A stretch of 64,000 bases of DNA from Epinephelus fuscoguttatus (taxonomy: Eukaryota > Chordata > Actinopteri > Perciformes > Serranidae): positions 37,298,777 through 37,362,776 of the forward strand of contig NC_064764.1 of NCBI RefSeq assembly GCF_011397635.1. The letters are read 5' to 3'. A model generated the notes under the pieces. That model saw nothing but the letters and a program-made list of their open reading frames with translations. It ran no database searches and was not told the origin of the DNA. Position numbers and translations under genes: made by a program. Positions 48,603-58,134 of the stretch are shown one piece after another. Position 1 is the first letter of the stretch; every line of letters starts with the position of its first letter.

Positions 48603-48644
<42 letters not shown>
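48603..48644. repeat. (TG)n microsatellite
   Basis: Pure TG run; a second lies at 48742-48773. Confidence 0.95.
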
Positions 48645-48649
<5 letters not shown>

Positions 48650-48741
48650 GAGGGAGGGGGGCAGATGGGGAGGTGTAATAAATGTAGATGCTGTAAGGCA
48701 TCAAGATAAACATGTACGGCTGGTTAACATGCCATTATAAC

Positions 48742-48776
<35 letters not shown>

Positions 48777-49005
48777 AAGAGAGAAATGCTTGCATGCCTG
48801 TGTATTTGTGTAAGACAGAGAGAGCGATGGTGTAATAGACGTTGTGTAAGGCATAGCTATTCAGATTACGTACCATGTAGAGCACAGATGCATGTAAGCC
48901 TTATTTCCATGCTGTGTAAAGCCCAGTGCCTTTTGTGTGTGCAAAGCTCTTGTGTGTCTATCTTTGTGAGGACCAGTTTGAGTTTGACACTGTGTGAGTG
49001 AAGAC

Positions 49006-49962
49006 TAGGTTTGCAGTGATTTACCAGTTTCAAAGAATAGTGTGATATAAAAGTTGACAGTTATAATGTGTTTATTTGCTTATTTACAATATTGAAAGAA
49101 AAAAATGGAACTGGACGTTGAATCTCCCCTTTATTTTAGTTATTTTCCAAGATGAGACTTTTTACACAGATGAAAGATACATCCTATGAATGTGCCAGGA
49201 CACATCATCAGTGATTTGACCTGGGATCATTGGGTATTTCGGGTCTTTCAACAAATCCCACCCTCATCCAGGCGACCCGACCAAAGTTGATCAGACTCCG
49301 GCCTGTGTCCCAGCAGCATTTGGCCATAGATCTGCCCTCTTGATCCAAAGCGCCCTTGTGGCTTTTTATGCAGCTTCAGTTGCAGCTTTACTTGCCTTCC
49401 TCCTTGCCTCCCAGTGATGCTTAGCAGTGTGAACGCCTTGCAGAGTAATGTCTGCAACCCCCCTCCAGAGGCTCACAGCGAGATCGCCAGCCTTGCCCCC
49501 TGCACTGTTCCACAAGCCCCTGGTACTTGGCGCACATCCTCTTGTTGGCCCCTTCCATTCGCTCTTCCTAGGGTACTGTGTGCTCTAGCATGATCAGTTG
49601 CTTGGTGGAGTCTAAGACAATGATTATGTTGGTGTTATCCTGACTGGGAACAGTTTCCAGTCATTGGCGGTGGTGAGGAGGCCAGACCCTGCTCTGGGTT
49701 GTATGTGGGGCTTCTCTCTGGCTTTGAGGAACTTGGTTGTCTTTGGCTTGCGGTAGCTCTTGTGTAAAAACTTCCATTCACAAAATGGTTTCAAGTTTCA
49801 ATTATAGTTTTGTTCAACCAAAAATAACCCCTCTGTTTTCATTCCTTTAAGGGTCATTCTATTTGTTAATATTATAAATTCTGGAATACTGTGATACCCT
49901 GAAACCACAATATTTCTGAGACAGTTATAGTACCATGAAAAACTCATACCATTGCAACACTA
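49006..49962. mobile_element. hAT-like element, copy 2, carrying a retroelement fragment
   Basis: Ends TAGGTTTGCAGTGATTTACC and CATACCATTGCAACACTA. Flanks GTGAAGAC (48998-49005) and GTGAGGAC (49963-49970) are a 7/8 target duplication. Related to 43226-43961. Contains the retroelement remnant at 49240-49700. Confidence 0.75.
49240..49700 (-). pseudogene. Retroelement ORF remnant inside hAT-like element
   Basis: Minus-strand translation gives IIVLDSTKQLIMLEHTVP, a stop, then EERMEGANKRMCAKYQGLVE and GWRSRCEPLEGG. This matches the C-terminal region of a widespread fish retroelement protein. Several in-frame stops show it is dead. Confidence 0.6.
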
Positions 49963-50504
49963 GTGAGGACATTCAAAGGGCTGTTTAAATTACGAGTTGG
50001 CAGAAACAAGTTATGAACCTTTTGAGTTGACATGTTGGACTTGTTAGCAAACTGTTGCTTATTTTCACCTTCAAGTTACACGTCAGTTCAATATTCTCTC
50101 TTTGTTAGCTCTGTTTTTGGTCTCTACCAGCTCCCGGGGGAAATATCTGTCTCTTCAGCTGCTAAATGCTCCACTATGTTGCTAACCCCCTAACCCTAAA
50201 TTTAAAGCTGCCCACCTAGGCTTTAAAGTTAGGGTTAGAGGGTAGGGAATGGATATCAGCGAGGGTTCTCTCAAGTATAGAAGTACAGAAGTGTGTGTGT
50301 GTTTCTTGTTCAGGCTGTGGACATAAATTCTGTCTGCCTCCAAACAAATGTGAAACAGCAGATGGGAAACAGTGAAGGTGAAATGTTTTATTGGTAGAAC
50401 TTTATCTAACATGGCTGGTTACAGAGGAGTTCCACTCAATGTAGAAATGACTCAACAAAATCAATATATAACGACCTCTCTACATGTACCTGTCCTGGCT
50501 TTCT

Positions 50505-50795
50505 AAATAGTAAATGGACTACACTTGTATAGCACCTTTCTAGACTTTCAACCACTCAAGAACTTTTACACTATGTCACATTCACCCATTCACACACTGG
50601 TGGCCAAGGCTACCATACATGATGCCACCTGCTACTATTCACTAACCATTCACACACTCTAACATATTGATGGAACAGCCATCAGGAGCGACTTGCCCAA
50701 AGATGATTTGGCATGTGTACTGAAGAGGCTGGGGATCACTGATTTTCCGATTGGTGGACGACCTGCTCTACCTCTGAGCCAAAGCCGCCCCTTTC
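50505..50795 (-). mobile_element. tRNA-derived SINE, uninterrupted copy
   Basis: Minus-strand head TTTGGCTCAGAGGTAGAGCA keeps the A box; the B box is degraded (AGTGATCCC). Body matches 40312-40560. Shows the empty site for the hAT insertion at 40564. Confidence 0.75.
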
Positions 50796-51855
50796 GACAA
50801 CTGCCTATCAAGGGTCGACCATCACAATAACTTGGGTGAGTTGCAGACACACAAGGTAAAAAATGTGACTAATGGTTACTAAAAAACATTGACACGTAAT
50901 ATACTGCAGTTGAACAGATTTTAAGCACTAGCATCTGAGCATCAGCAGACAGGATGAAATCATTTTACTGACCAGAAAACTGCAGCAAGACCACAAGAAA
51001 ACACCATCATGTTTAAGTTCAGTCATAAAACTGAACATCAGATCTCAGGTTTCATTTTCACCACTGTGATGTTATGTTTTACTTCCTTTAGTGTTGATAA
51101 CAATTATCAAGGGAACAATTATTGTTCCCTTCATTTCTCATCATAGATACATTACAGTTATTAATGTTCAACTGTTTTTGGTTAATTGCAGCATCATTTA
51201 TTTTGTAGAAAGCACATTCACACACTTTAAAGGGCTCCATCTGCTTCACTGACCTCTCAGGGGTTCATTCACCAAGCCTGTCACATACTGCAGGATCACA
51301 CAGAAACCACTAGATGGCAGAACAAGCAAGCAGTTGTTGGTGGATGCGCTCCCTCTGTAAACTCTTTCACTTGGCACACACCCCCATCAGAAGAGCTGCA
51401 GTGCAGCGATGACGTATTCAAAACAAAGTGGACAATCACTGTAGTTTGTTGGAAGGAGCAGGTTAACTGAAGTTTCAGATTGTCTGGATGCATTTGCTCA
51501 GTAAAAGTGGGAAGAATTACCAACCGGGAAAAGCGGATAACTGCCCCCAAAAGGCACAACATTAACTGTGTGGCAATTAATTTGATTAAAAGTCCATTTG
51601 TTGTGTAATATGCAGGATAATCTAAACTAAAATAAGGGCCTTAAAGTAGCCCCACACTCACAGTTTGCCATAAATGGACATAGAAACAATTGACCTATGG
51701 CAAAGTCCCGCCCTCAAACGGGATGAGCCAATCACAGTGTGTATAACCATTCCCATACACTTGGACATTCTCTGCCTGGACGTCCATTGAAATTCATTAC
51801 AGAAAATCAGTTTTGTTCGGTTTTATGAGCTTTTTCTGAGATTTGAAGTTTAAAA

Positions 51856-52059
51856 ATGGTCAAACGGTGTGCATGGGGTACATGCAACTCTGACACAAGG
51901 TATCCTGAGAGGCTGGGCGACCAGGTGTATTTTTTACACTTTAAACCACATCTCAACCGAGAAAAGTGTCTCCTTTGGATAAAGTTGTGTGGTAACGTTA
52001 GACCACAACATCAACTCAACGTGAATAAGATTAACTATGATGTCTACATCTGTTCTAAG
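51856..52059 (+). CDS. THAP zinc-finger domain, first exon
   Basis: 68 codons from [20 protein letters not shown] to YICSK, ending at a donor AAG|GTAAGT. THAP domains are C2CH DNA-binding fingers of the form C-x(2-4)-C ... C-x2-H. C5, C10 and C66 are present, and the histidine would be the first or second codon of a second exon that I could not find in the element. Several eukaryotic transposases begin with this domain. The same exon at 3.63 kb is frameshifted and lacks its start. Best read as the leftover N-terminal exon of a transposase. A domesticated gene is possible but unsupported. Confidence 0.6.
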
Positions 52060-52494
52060 GTAAGTCAACATTGTGTTTGAGGCAACATATTGTCACTTTG
52101 CTGGAAAGAAATATAAAGTTATCTTTAACATCTCTAGCTAACATTAGCTAAAGTTAGCCTAACGTTAGCTCCTAGCTGCGTTGTTCATCATGTCACCTTG
52201 TTTGCTGGGAGTTCATTAGCCTATTTTGTTCTAGTTTTGTACTTTGGTGATGGTACATCATTGTTAGCTGTTGTCCAAAGGGCTCTAGTTAAGCTAACGT
52301 TAACTTCTGGAGCTTAGCTTCATTAACTTATCTGTAATGGCAGAGATAACAAAGGTTGGCAAACGTTATGCTGAATGATTCAGTGTAAATACTGTAGCAC
52401 CAAACTAACGCAGAGACACTCTTGGTAAAGATGGTAAAAAGGCCGTTATCCTTTTCTCATATTCTGAGCCAAAAACCTTAACTTCAGTGGCACT

Positions 52495-52782
52495 TTAACT
52501 TGTTGTCTTTGATGGTGACGGCAACCAGATGCGGTTCACAAGCGTACACTGTGACCTGTAAATGTTGGCTTGTAATTTAAGCTTTTCATCGACCTTCTCA
52601 ACAATAAAATGTTGAATATATCCCTCCAATGCGTAGTTTAGGCCCTTTTGGTTACTTCTCAATGACATCTGATCGTCATGTCTCCAAAAATCATCAATTG
52701 CCTCCTGCGAAATGCCGTGTACTGTGACACCTGCCATAGCGCCGGTCACTGAATGTTGATAGTTTGGGCGTGGCTTAGCCAT
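52495..52782 (-). CDS. ORF convergent to the THAP exon
   Basis: 95 codons: [20 protein letters not shown], then [20 protein letters not shown]. Open here but broken by a stop in the 3.6-5.1 kb copy. The [11 protein letters not shown] stretch is faintly like the segment preceding SWIM-type zinc fingers in transposon-linked fish proteins; this is a weak, memory-based resemblance. No domain can be assigned. Probably a second, truncated element gene on the opposite strand. Confidence 0.35.
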   Translation of the reverse strand: MAKPRPNYQHSVTGAMAGVTVHGISQEAIDDFWRHDDQMSLRSNQKGLNYALEGYIQHFIVEKVDEKLKLQANIYRSQCTLVNRIWLPSPSKTTS

Positions 52783-53354
52783 AGGTCAATTGTCACCTAT
52801 TGCTTGAACAGTGCCCTGATATTGCATGACAATACTGGAAATAAGGGGTGTCCCTCAGTGTAATTTCGAGTTAAAATAAAGCTTGAATTAATGAATATCT
52901 GCCCTACACCTCAAAGCAATATGAAGTTCAAAATATGTATAAAACTACAGCCTAGAGGCTTTTTAAATACAAAGTTGTCATAGACAGAAATTTCACAGAC
53001 ACCTTTTTAAAGTTACTTTTACTGTAATTAAAGGTTCAGTCACAAGACATTAAATTAATTGAGAGATTGTGCATAGAAACAAAAAGATTGTGCAATAAAG
53101 CAAAATGTGTAAAGTCAACAGTAAAATTCCTTCTGTCAATATAACAAAGAATGCAAAAATAAACGTTTTAATAAAACTCAATCTTGTATTTCTTAGTACA
53201 GCACCCTCTTCAGTTAATATATAACAAAGCATAAAAAAAATAAACTTTTAAAATAAAAATAAAACTCTTATGTCCCAGTACAGCACCCCCTTTAGTTCCC
53301 TGCGTTTTCTAGAAGTTCAAGTAGTTTTCTATAACGGTATTATTTTTCAGTTCA

Positions 53355-53442
53355 TTGTGCTCCTTCTAGTTTTCTGGTGTTATTTTTCAGTTCATTGTGC
53401 TCCTTCTAGTTTTCTGGTGTTATTTTTCAGTTCATTGTGCTC
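53355..53442. repeat. 40-bp tandem repeat, about 2-3 copies
   Basis: The unit containing TTATTTTTCAGTTCATTGTG and CTCCTTCTAGTTTTCTGGTG recurs with almost no divergence. Confidence 0.9.
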
Positions 53443-53639
53443 TTGTTTGCTCTTGGGGTTCTCATCATGCCCTCTAAAGGAAGACAGGCTTCAGTCTGAG
53501 CAGCCGTTTTCCGTGTGGTCCCAGTGCTCGACGTGTCTCAGTTTATTCACGTGCAACCTTGTTTTTGGACAGTAAACAGTGCAGGGGACCAAAACTACCT
53601 CATGAAAAAGTGCAGGGGACATGTCCCTGTGTAAACTGA

Positions 53640-53900
53640 CTGCAGACCTGCATTTAAAGTTCTCTTTGTGATTTATCCTGGCTTCATGTGAGTGGAGAAA
53701 AAGTCTGCTAGCCACACGGGGGCACTAGGCTAATTTATACAATGTAAAATGCCATAGGTTTGTGCTAATAGCATGTTGTGTTTGTGGGGAAAATGTTTCC
53801 AGCAGAAGACAAGTGTTTTGTCTGTGAATCTTGTGAGTTATAATGAAGCCAACTTGTGTACTTGTGATACTGTTTCTATTAAACCATGCTGTTAATGTGT
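53640..53900. mobile_element. Fragment of the MITE-like repeat
   Basis: TTTATCCTGGCTTCATGTGA and AATGCCATAGGTTTGTGCTA match 38220-38300. Confidence 0.6.
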
Positions 53901-54299
53901 GTTTTGAATCAGTCAAACTTTACAGGACAGTGAGTTGTTTTGAGACCCCACTGCAGTGCAGCACTGATTTGAAATAAATCAATCAAATAGTCAAGATCAG
54001 AAAGTACATTTATTTGCATTTATTTGATTCCCAATCAAGGCACTGGGTTAAGAACTGCTTCACTTTGTTAATATGGACTTTAAAACTGAATCTGAAATAC
54101 AAAATGGCAGAATTTGAAACATGTGATTAATCATAGGTAACTATTGAAATTCAGTGATTAATCACGATAGAAAATAATTTGACAGCCTTAATTAATACAT
54201 ACACATAACATATACTATCATATACCAATATCATTATTATTTATATTTATTGTTATGGTTGTTATTACTGTGCATCTCAGTCTCTCAGTTGCTCTTCCT

Positions 54300-54412
54300 G
54301 AGGATTTTTTTTTTAATCCCCAGTGAGACCGAGGAATGTCTTATTTTGTAAAGCCCTCTGATACAAATTGTGATTTGTGATATTGGGCTTTATAAATAAA
54401 ACTGAATCGAAT
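54300..54412 (+). mobile_element. Retroposon 3' tail fragment
   Basis: TTGTGATATTGGGCTTTATA and AATAAAACTGAATCG mark the same tail as 12778-13020. Confidence 0.6.
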
Positions 54413-54576
54413 TATTCTACTTAATATGAAAGGAGGGCAGTTATTTGCTTGACATATATTTGGATTTGTCTGAAATAAATGTGAAGAAATTAAATTGGAG
54501 TTACTATATTTTAGAGGCAGAAACAACAGAGAATTAAAGCTTCATTCACATCAGTCTCTGCCTGTTGGGTTTGGGA

Positions 54577-55512
54577 TTATGCAGCAGGAATCGTTTTGTG
54601 TATCTTAAGAAATCTGAAAATCACATTTCTGATCTGAGGTAGACTCAGGCCGTAGATTAGAGGGTCATTAATGGGGGGAATGATGACAAGCTCCATAGAT
54701 AATACAGCAACAACAACGGGGTTCACATTAATCCCAAAACGACTCAGCAAAAGCTCAAAGAATAAAGAGAAAAAATAGTTTATAAATGAGACTATGTGAG
54801 GCAGGCAGGTGTGTAACGCCTTTCCTCTGAACTCAGACGAGCTTCTCCTGCAAACAAGCAGGATGCGCAGGTACGTGAACAGGATAAAGAACAAGGGGAT
54901 GACAGAAGTCGTTATGTTAAACACAGTTCCTACTACACGGTTCATAGTTATGTCCACACAGGAGAGCTGCACCACAGAGCAGAATAGCCTGTGCACTTTA
55001 TCTCCACACAGAGGCAGTCGTACAGTAAGATAGACACAGAAGCCAACAGCAAATGCAGGATAGAGCACGGCAAAAAGGACAAGATATGTCACCGTCCTAA
55101 AGGTCATTTTACTGTGATAGTGTAAGGGCTGGCAAATAGCCACAAATCTGTCATAGGCCATGACGCCGAGAATCATCGGCTCACATGCTGCATAGCTGTA
55201 AATAACATGTAACTGAATGAAACAAAATGGACGTGAGATCAAATGAGTGTCAGACAGAATGTCCATCAGAAACCTGGGGAAGAAGCCGGCTGAGCCGTAC
55301 AGAGAGTTACAAGACAGACTGCAGATGAAAATGAACATGGGCTGATGCAGAGACTTGTGTAGACAGACTGTGACAATAATGACAATGTTAGCAGAGATTA
55401 TAGTCATGTAGACCAACAGACACAGACTGAAAAACAGATATCTGAGGGGCCCATAGTCTGCAAACAGAGTGAGCTGAAAGTAAAAAGGATTCAGGCTGCT
55501 GTTGCTCGTCAT
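54577..55512 (-). CDS. Odorant receptor 1 (class A GPCR)
   Basis: Intronless 311-residue seven-transmembrane receptor of the olfactory neuron surface. N4 is in an NSS glycosylation motif. LHQPMFIFICSLS (TM2), C97 (disulfide), MAYDRFVAIC (118-127, end of TM3), C169/C178/C185 (second extracellular loop), KALHTCLPHI (231-240, TM6) and PPINDPLIYG (279-288, TM7) are the family signatures. Length is typical. The start is shared with the paralogue at 62975, and both sit just after TTGTGCAG|ACATG, a plausible acceptor for a 5' UTR exon. Compared with the paralogue it lacks three residues (NWP) after CS in the second loop, a clean 9-base loss. Ligand unknown. No frame damage, so probably functional. 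Confidence 0.93.
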   Translation of the reverse strand: MTSNSSLNPFYFQLTLFADYGPLRYLFFSLCLLVYMTIISANIVIIVTVCLHKSLHQPMFIFICSLSCNSLYGSAGFFPRFLMDILSDTHLISRPFCFIQLHVIYSYAACEPMILGVMAYDRFVAICQPLHYHSKMTFRTVTYLVLFAVLYPAFAVGFCVYLTVRLPLCGDKVHRLFCSVVQLSCVDITMNRVVGTVFNITTSVIPLFFILFTYLRILLVCRRSSSEFRGKALHTCLPHIVSFINYFFSLFFELLLSRFGINVNPVVVAVLSMELVIIPPINDPLIYGLSLPQIRNVIFRFLKIHKTIPAA

Positions 55513-56257
55513 GTCTGCACAACAGCACAGCTGAAGGAAGTGATGGAAGGAAAGAAGGACAGTAACAAAATGGTTTAATTTCAGATAAAAACAGGAGGAG
55601 ATGTGAAAATGTTCAGAGTGAAAATTCTGAAAACCAACAGCACAAACAACAAAAGCCTGTGTTCATGTATGCTCCATAGGCTACATGTCCCTGATATTCA
55701 TCCATCACAAATTTCAGTGGAACATATTTCATGCATTTAAAAAAGATAAACTTAAATTAACACAATAAGACAAATATCAGAATAACATGAACTAAATACA
55801 TGACTGGACTAACATCTTTCATCCCACTACTTCAGTGTTCTCAGGAGCATTTGAGGTGCAGACAGTTGATCAATGCTCACATGCAACCTTCAACGTCTGC
55901 ATGCCAATTTCCAGAACTTCATCACAAAATCAATAGCAATTCAATCACTTAATAATGCTGTGGATGAGTTTTAAGTCTTAAATTTCAACACCACTTGTGT
56001 GCTCTGTGACAGCTGTGAAAACCATCAGACAAGCAAATACACAGCGAGGATTAAAGTCATACAATCATTAAGAAAAGAGTCTGTGTCAGTTCATATGAAA
56101 CAAGATCAGAGAGACATGAAGCATCCTCCCTTGACCCCATCGAAACTGACGCAGCCGCTGATCATTTGTACTGTTTTGCAGCTGCTCTGAGATCAGCCAC
56201 TCCACTTGGAGGAGCTACTGTTTCAGCATACTTTCAGCTAGAGACTTCATTCAAACT

Positions 56258-56754
56258 TTAAAGCTCCCCTGTGGAGTTTTGCTCATTTGCGCCATCTGCC
56301 GTGTTTTTCCGAGTACTGCAACAATAACAGTCAGCATGCGCCATCTGATGACGTCGGCAATATGAGTGACGCTCCCGCACCGCACACCGACTTTTTTCCT
56401 TCTTCTGAACGTCGCAGAGGTTGGGGAGGACCAGCGAGACCAGCTCCAGAGGCTTCGGAAGCTTTTCTGGGCCGTTTCTTTGGGTTTTCAGACATCTTTC
56501 AGTAGCTCCTCTGCTAGCCTCGTCGTCTACGACATTTCCAACTGTGCATGCGCTCTTTGAACTCCACGTCAAATGCGTCATTTCCTGTGCGACAGCGCGG
56601 GAATGTCGCTCCTGAGAGGCAATAGTGCTTCTAAACAAACCGGAGACTGTTGTGTGGTGGAGATGCGTTCAATGATCATCCTAATAACTCGTTTGGCAGT
56701 GGCTAATGTAACGGACATTGGTTTATATGTAAAAACTCCACAGGGCAGCTTTAA
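56258..56754. mobile_element. TTAA-flanked MITE
   Basis: Ends TTAAAGCTCCCCTGTGGAGT and, reversed, TTAAAGCTGCCCTGTGGAGT; one mismatch. TTAA target fits Kolobok- or piggyBac-type mobility. The 126-codon open frame inside (56258-56638) resembles no known protein. Confidence 0.8.
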
Positions 56755-57954
56755 ACGGGTCCCAACAACTTCAGCTATTCCACTATAATTCAGCTATTTG
56801 ATATCTTCTACTGTTTTTGAGTTTTCACAGTTTTAGTTTTATGCTTTTTTGGACATTTTCTGCGTTTGAATGGGTCTCTATGGTGATTTCTCAGTCATTT
56901 TTAAGTTTATCCACACAAATGTTATGTTGTTAAATGTTTGTGTTCAGCAGTTCCTTGGGGTGCTCGCAGTCAACAGATTTTAGCAATAGAACCTTAGACT
57001 TTGGTCCTGCACTGTGTTTTTCAAGCAGTGGTTCTGGGCTCTAACCAGTGTTCTGATCATGACTCAGCTCTTTCAAACAGACACACTCACAGGTGCAACT
57101 GCAAATCACCATGGCAACAGTGCGCATGTTTATAAACATCCTTTATCAGGCTTCTCTGCTTATCAGCACGTGATTCTGATTGGCTGATCAGACTTCCTTC
57201 ACTTCCTGCCTGTTTCTGTAATACTTAAGTAACAAGCAACTACAGCTACAGGACATTTCTGCTATTACTTTTCATATTTATACTTTTTTTCAGTTTTTTG
57301 CCCAATGTATTTTTATGGAGAAAATCTTTAAATCCTCTTCAACCCACTCCACTTTGAAATACTACTGCTTCTGCATACTTTCAGCTACATTTAGTCTTCA
57401 AACAGGTCACAAGAACTTCAGCTGTTAAGCATTCATCCAGCTCTTTGATATCTTTTACTGTTTTAATATAATTGCAGTTCAAGTTTTATGTTTTTTTTCA
57501 GACATTTTCTGAGTTTATAATGGCTGTGTTTTGCGCTGCTTACAGTGGGTGACATCACTGATGTGGGGAATCGTGGGTGTAACCCGCCCTGGAGCCACAT
57601 CAAATCCACCAATAGAAACTCCATCAGCGTAGGCCCCGCCCATTAAGTGCAGTTGAACTTGCAAGTAAAACTTTAACTTGCAAGCAAAGAGGACTGATCT
57701 GCAAGCAAAACTTTTTAACTCGAAGGCAAAGAGGACTGATTTATAAGCAAAATGATCACACGTTTTTACTTTCAAACTTGATTTTTGATTGCAGTTCAAA
57801 AAATATGTTCTCAAAACAGTTTTATATGATTGCAACAAAAAGACACACAAATACCTCCATAGGTTCCTAGTCAGCTTCAACAGAAAGACTGTTGAGGATG
57901 AGATGAGGATGGTGAGTTGGCAGTGCTCCACCATTTTAGGGGATGTGAATGGAA

Positions 57955-58080
57955 ACATTTAAATTTTATTTACAATGCCCAATATCACAAATAACAATTT
58001 GACTCAGGGGGCTTCACAATATACGGCATCCCTCTGTCGTTGGACAGTAACAATAACAATGATCATAGAAATATGAATGA
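57955..58080 (-). mobile_element. Retroposon 3' tail fragment
   Basis: Minus-strand GATATTGGGCATTGTAAATA matches the common retroposon tail. It abuts the LINE at 58135-60440 but may be a separate element. Confidence 0.55.
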
Positions 58081-58134
58081 CAGTAATAGTAGTATATGGT
58101 AGTATAGAAAAACAGAGAGAGAGAAGGAGCCCTG

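Larger units (their letters stand above)
51684..52793 (+). mobile_element. THAP-domain element with inverted ends, intact copy
   Basis: Inverted ends CAATTGACCTATGGC / GCCATAGGTCAATTG. Carries a THAP exon on the + strand (51856-52059) and an open frame on the - strand (52495-52782). No catalytic transposase domain is visible, so probably an internally deleted derivative. Related to 3624-5092. Target duplication not found. Confidence 0.75.
45051..54576. other. Intergenic region between itgav and the odorant receptors
   Basis: No conventional gene recognised. Filled with the ERE satellite, a LINE C-terminus (47275-47755), TG repeats (48603-48644, 48742-48773), a hAT-like element (49006-49962), a SINE (50505-50795), the THAP element (51684-52793), a 40-bp triplet repeat and retroposon tails. 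46530-47270, 47760-48590 and 50800-51680 show nothing clear beyond short dispersed repeats. Confidence 0.7.
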
